DNA of 34,516 nucleotides from Anaerolineae bacterium. Lineage in GTDB: Bacteria > Chloroflexota > Anaerolineae > JAADDB01. Made by a program: the position numbers and the translations under genes. Each line of letters starts with the position of its first letter. The first letter of the stretch is position 1. Positions 25,804 to 34,375 of the stretch are shown one piece after another. The DNA is taken from positions 1 to 34,516 of the forward strand of contig WFWT01000065.1 of assembly GCA_015490995.1 (NCBI GenBank). Reading direction: 5' to 3'. The notes beneath the pieces were generated by a model. That model saw nothing but the letters and a program-made list of their open reading frames with translations. It ran no database searches and had not been told where the DNA came from.

Positions 25804-26502
25804 CTACCACCGTCGTGCCCGTTGTTGCACGGTGGTCAGGACCAGTGTGATGAGATATGCCAGGATCAGCAAGATGAGGCTCAGCGCGATGGCCCGATCG
25901 AAGTTTCCTCGGCTGGTCTCCAACACCGTGGCAGTGGTCAACACCCGTGTCTGGTGGGCAATGTTGCCACCGACCATGAGGGATGCCCCCACTTCGGAGA
26001 TGACGGCCCCAAATGCGGCAATCATCGCCGCCATCAACAGCAACCGGGATTCCCAGAGCAACAAGAGCACAAGTTGAACCGGTGATGCCCCCAGCCCCAG
26101 GAGTTGCCAGTGGAGTTGAGGGTCCAGCTGTTGCAGCGCGGCCATGCTTAAGGCCGTTACAATCGGCAAGGCAATGATCGCCTGGGCTAGAATCATGGCG
26201 GTAGGGGTGTATATCAGGCCCAGTGCACCTAAGGGACCGCTTCGCCATAACATGAGGGCTACCACCAGCCCTACCACTACCGGTGGCAAGCCCATGCCCG
26301 TGTTGAGCGCGGCCATGACGTAACGTCGTCCGGGGAACGGTGAAAAGGCCAACAGCGTGCCTAAAGGTACCCCTAACACGACCGCGATGATGGTCGCCGT
26401 GCCCGAGACCCGCAACGTCAAGGCGGTCACTTCCAGCACGTATGGGTCGGCGTTCAAGAGCAAACGTATAGCCTCTCGGCCACCTTCCAAAATGATGTCC
26501 AT
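25804..26502 (-). CDS. tupB: Tungstate ABC transporter permease
   Basis: Membrane subunit of the TupABC importer. It has 232 aa with about five or six membrane helices of the MetI-like fold. The cytoplasmic coupling loop reads AAFGAVISEVGASLMVGGNI (about 164-183), and its ISEVGASLMVGGNI part is distinctive for TupB compared with ModB. MGLPPVVVGLVVALMLWRSGPLG (about 88-110) is also typical. It starts 28 nt after the tupA stop with only a weak ribosome binding site, so it probably depends on translation of tupA. Confidence 0.88.
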   Translation of the reverse strand: MDIILEGGREAIRLLLNADPYVLEVTALTLRVSGTATIIAVVLGVPLGTLLAFSPFPGRRYVMAALNTGMGLPPVVVGLVVALMLWRSGPLGALGLIYTPTAMILAQAIIALPIVTALSMAALQQLDPQLHWQLLGLGASPVQLVLLLLWESRLLLMAAMIAAFGAVISEVGASLMVGGNIAHQTRVLTTATVLETSRGNFDRAIALSLILLILAYLITLVLTTVQQRARRW

Positions 26503-26530
26503 ACGTGGTGTACCCTGTTACCTGTTGCCT

Positions 26531-27400
26531 TCAGCGGCCAATTTGGAAGAGTGGTTGTCCGAACTCATCGACCCCGTACGAGCGAATGATATCCTGAACT
26601 TGCGGGGATGTCAGGAAATCGGCAAATGCACGTGCCCCATCCACGTTGACCTGGGGATGCTTTTCCGGGTTCACCACGATCACGTGGTACACGTTGTACA
26701 GCCGCGGATCGCCTTCCACCAGAACGTCCAAAGAAAGGGAAGGGCTCAGGCGCAGGAAGGTTCCCCGATCGGTTAGGGTATATGCCTGTTTTTCAGAGGC
26801 AATGAGGAGAGTGGCTCCCATGCCCTGGCCACTTTCTTGGTACCAAGTCCCTTCCGGTGTGATGCCGGCCTCTGACCAGAGGCTTGTCTCCTTCTTGTGG
26901 GTGCCGGAATCATCCCCGCGGGAGATCCACAGGGTTTGAGCCCGAGCGATGCGCCGTAGAGCTACGACCGCGTCGGTCAGGCCACGCACACCTGCGGGGT
27001 CGTCCGGTGGACCGACAATGATGAAGTCGTTGTACATCACATATTCTCGGTCCAAGCCATGCCCCGCGGCCATGAAGGCTTCCTCCGCTTCGGGTGCGTG
27101 GACCAGCAACACATCGGCATCCCCACGTTCGCCCATGCGCAGTGCCGCGCCGGTGCCCACAGCCACCACTTTGACCCGATAACCGGTTTGCTTTTCGAAG
27201 AGGGGTACCAGGACATCCAACAGGCCCGAATCCTGGGTGCTGGTGGTGGTGGCCAGAATGACATCTCGCCGGTTTGCCGTCGCGGGGGACGAGGTGCGTG
27301 AGGCACATCCCAGGAGGACCATGGCCATCATCAAGGTCACGCTCACCGTCACTACCTGGCGCAGGGCAGCCCACCACAGCAGCCCCCACCTTCTGCTCAT
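26531..27400 (-). CDS. tupA: Tungstate-binding lipoprotein
   Basis: Substrate-binding component of a tungstate importer, 289 aa. The signal peptide ends in a lipobox LLGC (C32). The mature protein begins with the hallmark TTTSTQDSGLLD (about 50-61) of TupA, followed by VKVVAVGTGAALRMGERGDADVL split over the first lobe, and SRGDDSGTHKKE (about 160-171) in the second. The TTTSTQDSG motif separates TupA from ModA. The ATG is directly joined to the dnaE stop (TGA-ATG) and its GGGAGG Shine-Dalgarno lies inside the last dnaE codons, indicating coupled translation. High-affinity tungstate uptake would supply tungstoenzymes such as aldehyde oxidoreductases, none of which is in view. Confidence 0.9.
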   Translation of the reverse strand: MSRRWGLLWWAALRQVVTVSVTLMMAMVLLGCASRTSSPATANRRDVILATTTSTQDSGLLDVLVPLFEKQTGYRVKVVAVGTGAALRMGERGDADVLLVHAPEAEEAFMAAGHGLDREYVMYNDFIIVGPPDDPAGVRGLTDAVVALRRIARAQTLWISRGDDSGTHKKETSLWSEAGITPEGTWYQESGQGMGATLLIASEKQAYTLTDRGTFLRLSPSLSLDVLVEGDPRLYNVYHVIVVNPEKHPQVNVDGARAFADFLTSPQVQDIIRSYGVDEFGQPLFQIGR

Positions 27401-30400
27401 TCAGGATCCTCCCTGCCAGGGACGGATTTCGATGCGCTCTACTCCGACCAGCGCTTGCAGCGCCGCTGCCAGTTGGGGGCACCACCCGGTCCGCGCGTTG
27501 GGGAAGTCCACTTCCACCCACCCGCCGTTTTGCGGGATGATGAGGATAAATCGATCTTCCCCCTGGTACTGGGTGAGGAGCTCGAACACCTCGGCCAGGT
27601 GTTTACGGTCTGTTTGCAGGTTGCCCGTGCGCCGGAGGACAACGCGAATCTGCCGTGGTCCTTCTTCAAGGGCCGTGGCATTTCGGGCTTCGCCGTTCGT
27701 CGTGGGCACGTAAATGGGCGCTCGATAAGTCTTCGGGGTAGGCTCGTCCGGCGTCGGGGTGGGTGCGGGCGTTGTCGCCGGAGCGGCCTCTGTGGCAGGG
27801 TTTGGTGCTTCTGTTTCGCTTTCGGTCGTTTCCGGGATAACCTGGAGTTCCCTTTCCACCTCCTCCTCTTCCAGAACATCCATCTCCGGTTCCCAGGGGG
27901 AGTCCATTGGCGGAGGGAGGTCGTCCAAGGCGTTCTCTTGAACGGGTGTCTCGATCGGGGGAGGCACCGGCGGCAGTGCGGAGCGGGAGGTCACCACTTC
28001 TACGTGGTCCTGGGCCCGTTCGACAATGAGGCTGACGGCCTCACCCCGTTGCTCTACCCGTCCATCCACGATTAAAATCGTGCCCGACTTCCAGAAGTTC
28101 TGGGTCTCTCGGTAAACCCGCGGGAAGACCACCAGGTCCAGCGTGCCGTACATGTCCTCCAGCGTCACGAAAGCCATCGTCTCCTGGGAGCGAGTGATCA
28201 CCGTGCGTACGGATTGGACCAACCCTGCTGTGCGTACCCGGCGGCCGACGTAGGCTTCGTTCAGCCGGCCTGCATATTCGGTGATGTAGTCTCCGATGTT
28301 GATGGAAAGCTTTTGCAAAGGATGTCCTGAGAGATATACGCCCAGGAGATCCTTTTCCCATTCCAGCATCTCGCGCGCGCTGGGTGGTGCCACGTCCGGA
28401 AGTTGGATCTGACCAACATCCACCGGTTCATCTTCACCCAGCAGGTCAAAGATGCTGATTTGGCCTGTGTCCTTGTCCTTATGATGGGCCGCGCTAAACG
28501 CCATCATCTGGTCAATGGCTTCTAACAACTGCCGGCGATTGCCGAACTGGTCCAGCGCGCCCACTTTAATCAGGCATTCTAAGGCCTTGCGGTTCACTTT
28601 ACGCAGGTCAACCCGGCGGCAGAAATCTTCCAGCGATGTGAACGGTCCGCCCTGCCGTCGTGCTTCCAGGATTGTCTCGACAGGCCCCTCGCCGACGTTT
28701 TTAATCGCAGCCAAACCGAAGCGAATGGCCGATCCCGGTGGTACCGGGAAGGGATAACGGGTTTGCTGCACTATGTTCTCCCGGCGGGGATCATTATCCG
28801 GCAATGCTTCGATGGTAAAGGTTAACTCGCTCTTGTTGATATCCGGTGGTAACACTTCAATGCCCATGCGTCGGGCATCGATGATGTAGGTGGTGACTTT
28901 GGCCTGGTTGTTCTGGTCCACCTCCAGGAGTGCGGCCATGTACTCTACCGGGTAATGCGCCTTAAGAAACGCGGTTTGTACTGTGATTTTGGCGTAGTCG
29001 GTGGCGTGGCTGTTGTGCACGATGATGGTGTTCGCGATGAAGTTGTGGTGTGGCGTCACCGTCAGGTCATACGTGCGCTTTTCGCCTACATATTCTATGG
29101 CCACCACCTCGTCCCAGTAGATATCTCCGACCTCAGCCCATCCCTCAGACCCGGCCAGGGCTTGGACAGGCCCGATGGCTCCTCCCGGCCAGGACCCGTT
29201 GGGAGGCGCAGGGTGGGAGGCAATGTCGGAGACGGGAGAGACGCTCGTAGCAGAGAGTGTTCCCATCGCCGGTACTGCATTTGAGCGCACGGGTGAGGGT
29301 TCTTTTGCCGGGGACATGGCGGTGATCGCGGCACAGGCTTCTCGTTGCTCTGCCGGAACCAGGTGGGGTCCTACCTGGTGGGCAAAACGTTGCAGGAACG
29401 CCGCGTGCAGGACCCGGATTTCGTAGTGAACCGATGTTGCGTCCTCCAAGGTGTGTTTCTTCACCTGGGAGACCACTCCTAACCTTAGGAGCATGTGCTG
29501 TACTTGAGAGGCCATGCGCCGGGAGGGCGTGCGGTATGCGACGGTAAACTCGTCCCCTTTCCAGCTTACCTCCCCTCCTGTAGCCCACATGCGTCCCAGC
29601 AACAGGGCGATCTGTTCTGGGGGAAGAGAAAACACCTCCCGGGGAATGACGGGCATGTCCGTTTCCGGATCGTACAGGTCCAAGGAGGAGAGCCACGTTA
29701 TCAACTCAGAGGTATGGTGTGGGGACGCGGGTTGAACGGTGAGGGTCATCGTTTGTCCACGGTGTTGGACTGTGCTCGTGGTGTGCTCGAACTGGCGGGC
29801 GGCCTGCCAACAGTCCGCCAGCACGTCAGGATCATGAAAGGTGAGGTGAAGCGCGGGATAAATGCGTTGCGGAAGTTGACCCAGCAGGTATCCCAGGAAC
29901 ACGACCTGATGTGCTGGCCATGCATGCCTTCCGGTGACGGGCAGACGAGAGGGAGTGGCAATGCGATCGCCCGGTTGCAACGCGGCCAAGAGTTGCCACC
30001 CTTGGGGGGTGTAGAAGGGGTGGTTTGCCGTGGCCTCGATTTCGTAACCCAAAGCCGTTCGTAGCCGGTACACCGGTCGTACCCCGTTGTCCATCACCGC
30101 GCTGACCGTTCCCCGCACGACACGTTGGGTGTGAGGGTCTAAGCTCAGGGTTTCCTCAACCTGCACCCGGCCGGTGAACAGGTCCTCCAAGCGGACCATC
30201 TGGCCGGTAGCCCCATCCAGGATTTCCACATCTCCGGGCAAACACTTGTTGAAGCCGTAGCGGGCGAAGTACTCGATATCGTTGAAGATGGCTTCTGCCA
30301 CCTCGCGTGCGATGCCGTTGCGCTCACATCCCTCCACGAACTTCTTGCGGTGGGCTAGAAGCTGGTCTTCCTTCTTCTTTGCTACTGCTTTGCGAATAGT

Positions 30401-32509
30401 ATCCGCCTCGCCAAGGTCATAACCGGCCAGCTCGCCGGCGATCTGCATGATTTGTTCCTGATACACGATGATGCCGTAGGTTTCGGCGAGGATAGGTTCC
30501 AGTTTGGGGTGCCGGTATGTCACCGGTTTGCGGCCGTGCATCCGGTCTATGAACTCTGGAATATATTCCATGGGGCCGGGGCGGTAAAGGGAGATCAGCG
30601 CGATGATGTGTTCGAAGCGGGTGGGCTGCATCGCCCGTAAGGTGCGGCGCATCCCCTCGGACTCAACCTGGAAGATGCCGGTGACCTCCCCGCTGGAGAG
30701 AAGTTTGTAGGTGTCCGGGTCGTCGAGGGGGATATTTCCCAGGTGCCAGCGTTTACCGTGACGGGCTTCGATGAGTTCTGCAGCCCGTCGCATAATGGTC
30801 AGGGTCGCCAGGCCGAGGAAGTCGACCTTCAACAGGCCCAGTGACTCCAGGATTTCCATGTCAAACTGGGTCATCGCGCCCGCGGTGCCTTCGCGGGTGG
30901 GGCGGTGCAGGGGAGTGTAGTTAACGAGGGGTTTGTCGGCAATGATCACTCCGGCCGCGTGGGTGGACGCGTGGCGGGCTAGGCCTTCCAGGCGCAGCGC
31001 GTAATCCAGCAATTCCCGATACTTTTGCCCCTCCTCCCCCGCCGGTTGCTCCCACATGGTGCGCAGTTCGGGCACCTGTTGAATTGCGTCCTTAAGTTTC
31101 ACTTTGGGGCCGAAGGGCACCAGCTTGGCAATGCGGTCTACCTCCGTGGGGGAAAGCCCCAGTGCCCGGCCTACATCCCGGATAACGGCTCGCGCGCCCA
31201 TGCTGCCAAAGGTGATAATTTGGGCCACGTTTTCCCTGCCGTATTTTTCCACAGCGTATTGAATCATCTCATCTCGGCGGTCATCGGGGAAGTCCAGGTC
31301 AATGTCGGGCATAGAGATGCGGCCAGGGTTTAAAAATCGTTCAAAGAGGAGGTTGTAACGCAGGGGGTCGAGGGAGGTGATGCCTAAGGTGTAAGCCACA
31401 ATGGACCCTGCGCCCGATCCGCGCACGTTCCACCAGATGTCACGCTTGCGAGCATATTGACAAATGTCCCACACGATGAGGAAGTACGTGTCAAATCCCA
31501 TCTGGTGAATGAGGCGTAGTTCGTACTCGAGTCGTTGTCGAACCTGGGGGTCATTGGCCCGGTCGCCGTACCGTTCCTTTAGCCCCTGTTCGCACAGGTG
31601 ACGGAGGTAGGTTTCCGGCGTGAAGCCCTCAGGCACGGGGAAGTGAGGCAGGTGGTAGCCCTGATACCAGCTGTCCAGGTCGAGGTCGCACATTTCGGCC
31701 ACGCGCAGCGTGTTGTTCAAGGCCTCAGGGACCTCTCGAAACAGGGCCTCCATCTCGGCCCGGGATTTGAGATAATAGCTGTCGTCGCTCATGCGCAGGC
31801 GATCCGGGTCGTTGACCAGTTTGCCCGTTTGGACGCATAAAAGGATGTCATGATAGCGGGCATCTGCCTGACGCACGTAGTGGACATCGTTGGTGGCCAG
31901 CAGAGGGATGCGGTACTTTTTGCTGAACTCGATGAGCTTGCGGTTGAGTTGGTCCAACCAGGGGATGTTATGGCTTTGGAGTTCTAGGAAGAAATGATCA
32001 GGGCCGAAGACGTCTCGATACCAGTGCAGGGCTTCGACAGCTTCCCGTTCCCGGTCTTCCTCCAGCAGACGGGGGATTTCGGCGGCCGCGCACCCGCTGG
32101 TGGCGATGAGGCCTTCTGCGTGCCGGGCGAGAAAGTCCTTGTCTACCCGAGGTTTGTAATAGAACCCTTCCAGCTGTGCTGCGGTGGCGATCTTCATCAA
32201 GTTGAGGTAGCCGGTTAGGTTGCGGGCCAGAAGGAGCAGGTGATACGGTTTGGCGTCTTTTTGATTGTCTCGGTCCTGCATGCGGCGAGGGGCCAGATAC
32301 CCTTCCATTCCGATGATCGGTTTGATGCCTGCGTTGCGTGCCTGGCGGTAAAACTCGATCACGCCGTACATCACACCGTGGTCGGTGATGGCCAGGGCCG
32401 GTTGGCCAAGCTCTGCCGCGCGTTGGACCAGGTCCGGGATGCGACTGAAGCCGTCGAGCAGGGAGTATTCGGTGTGAACGTGTAAATGGACAAACGGATC
32501 CTGTGTCAT
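27401..32509 (-). CDS. dnaE: DNA polymerase III alpha subunit precursor with intein
   Basis: Replicative polymerase of the DnaE1 class; 1702 codons including a 411-aa intein, so the spliced enzyme has 1291 aa. The PHP domain starts at once (HLHVHTEYSLLDGF, residues 8-21). The palm carries PDIDLDF with catalytic D404 and D406, matching E. coli D401/D403. The intein splits the conserved YGFNK/SHATDYA segment after residue 755. Beyond are the fingers, an HhH region, an OB fold (YVGRRVRTAGLVQSVRTVITR) and, after a roughly 100-aa acidic, Pro/Thr-rich linker, a C-terminal domain of about 90 aa. The ATG at 32509 has AGGAG six bases upstream; the frame runs open to 32716. tupA follows without a gap. 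Confidence 0.97.
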   Translation of the reverse strand: MTQDPFVHLHVHTEYSLLDGFSRIPDLVQRAAELGQPALAITDHGVMYGVIEFYRQARNAGIKPIIGMEGYLAPRRMQDRDNQKDAKPYHLLLLARNLTGYLNLMKIATAAQLEGFYYKPRVDKDFLARHAEGLIATSGCAAAEIPRLLEEDREREAVEALHWYRDVFGPDHFFLELQSHNIPWLDQLNRKLIEFSKKYRIPLLATNDVHYVRQADARYHDILLCVQTGKLVNDPDRLRMSDDSYYLKSRAEMEALFREVPEALNNTLRVAEMCDLDLDSWYQGYHLPHFPVPEGFTPETYLRHLCEQGLKERYGDRANDPQVRQRLEYELRLIHQMGFDTYFLIVWDICQYARKRDIWWNVRGSGAGSIVAYTLGITSLDPLRYNLLFERFLNPGRISMPDIDLDFPDDRRDEMIQYAVEKYGRENVAQIITFGSMGARAVIRDVGRALGLSPTEVDRIAKLVPFGPKVKLKDAIQQVPELRTMWEQPAGEEGQKYRELLDYALRLEGLARHASTHAAGVIIADKPLVNYTPLHRPTREGTAGAMTQFDMEILESLGLLKVDFLGLATLTIMRRAAELIEARHGKRWHLGNIPLDDPDTYKLLSSGEVTGIFQVESEGMRRTLRAMQPTRFEHIIALISLYRPGPMEYIPEFIDRMHGRKPVTYRHPKLEPILAETYGIIVYQEQIMQIAGELAGYDLGEADTIRKAVAKKKEDQLLAHRKKFVEGCERNGIAREVAEAIFNDIEYFARYGFNKCLPGDVEILDGATGQMVRLEDLFTGRVQVEETLSLDPHTQRVVRGTVSAVMDNGVRPVYRLRTALGYEIEATANHPFYTPQGWQLLAALQPGDRIATPSRLPVTGRHAWPAHQVVFLGYLLGQLPQRIYPALHLTFHDPDVLADCWQAARQFEHTTSTVQHRGQTMTLTVQPASPHHTSELITWLSSLDLYDPETDMPVIPREVFSLPPEQIALLLGRMWATGGEVSWKGDEFTVAYRTPSRRMASQVQHMLLRLGVVSQVKKHTLEDATSVHYEIRVLHAAFLQRFAHQVGPHLVPAEQREACAAITAMSPAKEPSPVRSNAVPAMGTLSATSVSPVSDIASHPAPPNGSWPGGAIGPVQALAGSEGWAEVGDIYWDEVVAIEYVGEKRTYDLTVTPHHNFIANTIIVHNSHATDYAKITVQTAFLKAHYPVEYMAALLEVDQNNQAKVTTYIIDARRMGIEVLPPDINKSELTFTIEALPDNDPRRENIVQQTRYPFPVPPGSAIRFGLAAIKNVGEGPVETILEARRQGGPFTSLEDFCRRVDLRKVNRKALECLIKVGALDQFGNRRQLLEAIDQMMAFSAAHHKDKDTGQISIFDLLGEDEPVDVGQIQLPDVAPPSAREMLEWEKDLLGVYLSGHPLQKLSINIGDYITEYAGRLNEAYVGRRVRTAGLVQSVRTVITRSQETMAFVTLEDMYGTLDLVVFPRVYRETQNFWKSGTILIVDGRVEQRGEAVSLIVERAQDHVEVVTSRSALPPVPPPIETPVQENALDDLPPPMDSPWEPEMDVLEEEEVERELQVIPETTESETEAPNPATEAAPATTPAPTPTPDEPTPKTYRAPIYVPTTNGEARNATALEEGPRQIRVVLRRTGNLQTDRKHLAEVFELLTQYQGEDRFILIIPQNGGWVEVDFPNARTGWCPQLAAALQALVGVERIEIRPWQGGS
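29012..30244 (-). other. Intein in DnaE with degenerate LAGLIDADG endonuclease domain
   Basis: In-frame protein-splicing element of 411 aa (DnaE residues 756-1166). Block A is CLPGDVEIL with Cys1. Block B is ATANHPFYT with the TxxH histidine. Block F is TYDLTVTPHHNFIAN. Block G ends IIVHN with penultimate His and terminal Asn, and the +1 residue is Ser. All splicing residues are present, so splicing should work. The middle shows two LAGLIDADG-like helices, FLGYLLGQL and ALLLGRMWATGG, in which the catalytic acidic residues (normally GDG and DADG) are replaced, so the homing nuclease is probably dead. A Pro/Ser/Ala-rich stretch of about 65 aa sits before block F. Confidence 0.93.
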
Positions 32510-32515
32510 AGGTGG

Positions 32516-32520
32516 CTCCT
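32516..32520 (-). promoter_or_regulatory. Ribosome binding site of dnaE
   Basis: Minus strand AGGAG six bases before ATG 32509. It supports the start at the PHP domain, which needs no N-terminal extension. Confidence 0.7.
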
Positions 32521-32569
32521 CGTTTCCGGCACACACTCCCCAGGCAGGCTTAAATCGGTGACCCGGCGC

Positions 32570-32631
32570 TATCAGCGAGGGTAAGGCAAGGGCGTTACCA
32601 CGATTAACGTTCCCTTGCCGGTGTGCTGATA
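32570..32631 (-). promoter_or_regulatory. Nested hairpin in the dnaE leader
   Basis: Outer stem TATCAGC / GCTGATA (7 bp, perfect) encloses an inner stem GGCAAGGG / CCCTTGCC (8 bp) that continues, after a two-base bulge, with CGTTA / TAACG (5 bp) and a seven-base loop. It spans 62 nt and ends about 60 nt before the dnaE start. It lies within the predicted leader RNA; it could also end transcripts of the upstream serine-hydrolase gene. It matches no riboswitch known to the annotator. Confidence 0.65.
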
Positions 32632-32679
32632 ACGGACACGGGCTGCAATGTGGGCTTCGGTTGTGCCCGTTACAGGTCC

Positions 32680-32709
32680 AGTTTACCACGCTTTGGCCCA
32701 GCACGCCAA
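32680..32709 (-). promoter_or_regulatory. Candidate dnaE promoter
   Basis: Minus strand TAAACT at 32680-32685, an 18-bp spacer, and TTGGCG at 32704-32709. The start near 32673 yields a leader of about 165 nt that contains the nested hairpin. Both boxes are 4/6 matches. Confidence 0.45.
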
Positions 32710-32794
32710 CCCTCATTTATGCCATGAGACGAAGGGTGGTCGGCAACGGGCCGGTGTTCTGCCGGTTATACGGGGGATGGAGATGGATAGGTGT

Positions 32795-34267
32795 TCATTC
32801 CGAACGTTCCGACAGAAGGTTCTCCCCTGTGGGGTCGACGCGCAACAGGAAGTATTCCCAGGTCAAGCGGGAGATGTCGATGAAGGTGGTGTTAGAGAGA
32901 TCCCAAACCAGCCATTCGCCGGGGGTGGAGAGGAACACGCTGATCACGTAAACGCCATCGGGACCCCAGATGGCAGCCACATCACCATGGGTGTCGGCCG
33001 CGTAACCGTGTTTGTGGACGTAGCGGGCATCGTGGGGAATGCCTTCAGGAAGTAGTGCTTCGGTTACCGGGTTCAAGGCCAGGATGCGCAACAGGTCTTC
33101 GCACTCTTCAGGGGTCAACCGGTCGGGAAAGACGGCCAGCAATGTGCCCCGGCCTCGCGCGCAGTTTACCACCATGCTCATGAGCAGCCCCATGTCCTCG
33201 GCCGTTGCCTGAATGAGAGGGTCAGGGAGGGTGAAGTACCGCGGGTTTTGATTGGCCGGTGTGCGTACGATGCGAGGTATAGCCCCTTCCCAGGCATATG
33301 GCGCGACGATGAAGCTGTTTTCCAGTCCCACGTCATGCAGCAGTTGCGTCACCTTGTCAGCCCCCGCCAAAGGATCGCCATCTCCCAGGAAGGAGAGGAC
33401 GCGGTTGGCCGTATAATTCCCCGCGCCGGTCGTACTGGTAATGGTCTCCGTCATCCATGCGCGCAGGTCGCCCTCGGGAAGGGTGTCCAGTTCAGCGTAC
33501 ACGGCCAGCAAAATGGGTATCTTCATCACGCTCATCCCGGAATAGGGGACGTCAGACGCGTTGATGTTTACCTCTTCGCCTGTGTCAAGGTGGCGGACAA
33601 AGATGGAAGCCACGCCGGGGAACGCGTCCGCGCGGGCTTGTAACATTCGGGCAAGCTCGGAGAAGGACGGCGGCGGAGGGGGGGCTTCCCGCACTACCAG
33701 CTCGGCGACCCGTTGATCGCCCACTTGCTTCAGCGCGCTGACGATGCGTGGCACAGAGGCGTCCTTGTCCAACACAAAGCCCGCTGCGCCCGGCTGCCAG
33801 GTGAAGGATTCCGTGCGGGCACGAGGGGGCTGCGGCGGCCGGTCGAAGCGCTCCGCCACCTGTGTCAACCAGGCGTTGAAACGCTGAGGATCCCAGCTCA
33901 CGATCAGGGGAATGTCACGGGTTGGAGGGGTGCGTCCCAGGAGGTACAGCAAAAACGCCCGCGTCATGTAAAAGGCGTTGCCGATCCGGCGGGCTTCGTT
34001 GACCATCACACGCGTGCGCACTTGGAAACCGATCTCTTCCGGCCGCAGGATAATGCGTCGGTCCCGATAGTACACGGCGACCGGTCGCATGAACAGGTCA
34101 AGGAGTTGTTCCTCCACTTGGGCCAGGGAAGCGCCGTTCATGGCGCGGCCAGCGAGGGTCACCCCTGGGGGAATGACCCCCTGGGCCTGTGACCAGGCGT
34201 GATACTGCGGCGCCAGGAGCGCGATCAGTACAGCGACGAGAAAACCCGTGAACAGCTTATCTCGCAT
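32795..34267 (-). CDS. Exported serine hydrolase (class A beta-lactamase-like fold) with altered motifs
   Basis: 490 aa. An N-terminal membrane anchor or signal (about 5-25) is followed by a VanW/YoaR-associated peptidoglycan-binding-type region (about 33-200, starting IPPGVTLAGRAMNGASLAQVEEQL split across the first strands), a Pro-rich hinge APPPPPSF, then a serine beta-lactamase-like domain (about 210-480). The nucleophile motif is S246-V-M-K249. The SDN position reads A282-G-N284, lacking the serine, and the KTG motif reads K419-H-G421. True beta-lactamase activity is therefore doubtful; a D,D-peptidase relative or cell-wall binder is as likely. The start has only a weak ribosome binding site and lies 108 nt after guaA on the same strand. 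Confidence 0.75.
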   Translation of the reverse strand: MRDKLFTGFLVAVLIALLAPQYHAWSQAQGVIPPGVTLAGRAMNGASLAQVEEQLLDLFMRPVAVYYRDRRIILRPEEIGFQVRTRVMVNEARRIGNAFYMTRAFLLYLLGRTPPTRDIPLIVSWDPQRFNAWLTQVAERFDRPPQPPRARTESFTWQPGAAGFVLDKDASVPRIVSALKQVGDQRVAELVVREAPPPPPSFSELARMLQARADAFPGVASIFVRHLDTGEEVNINASDVPYSGMSVMKIPILLAVYAELDTLPEGDLRAWMTETITSTTGAGNYTANRVLSFLGDGDPLAGADKVTQLLHDVGLENSFIVAPYAWEGAIPRIVRTPANQNPRYFTLPDPLIQATAEDMGLLMSMVVNCARGRGTLLAVFPDRLTPEECEDLLRILALNPVTEALLPEGIPHDARYVHKHGYAADTHGDVAAIWGPDGVYVISVFLSTPGEWLVWDLSNTTFIDISRLTWEYFLLRVDPTGENLLSERSE

Positions 34268-34375
34268 TGTCGTCTAGCATCTCGGCAGCGTGCAGACAGG
34301 ATGATACACCCGCCACGTTAAGGTTGTCGGATCGTCTTGACATCGTCGTGGTGTTGGTGAGCGTCCACGCGCATG

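Noticed and set aside
34268-34375. Promoter for the serine-hydrolase gene (TATCAT with CCGACA, 18-bp spacing)
   Set aside because: Both boxes are weak and the -35 lacks its leading TT. The gene may be read from guaA.
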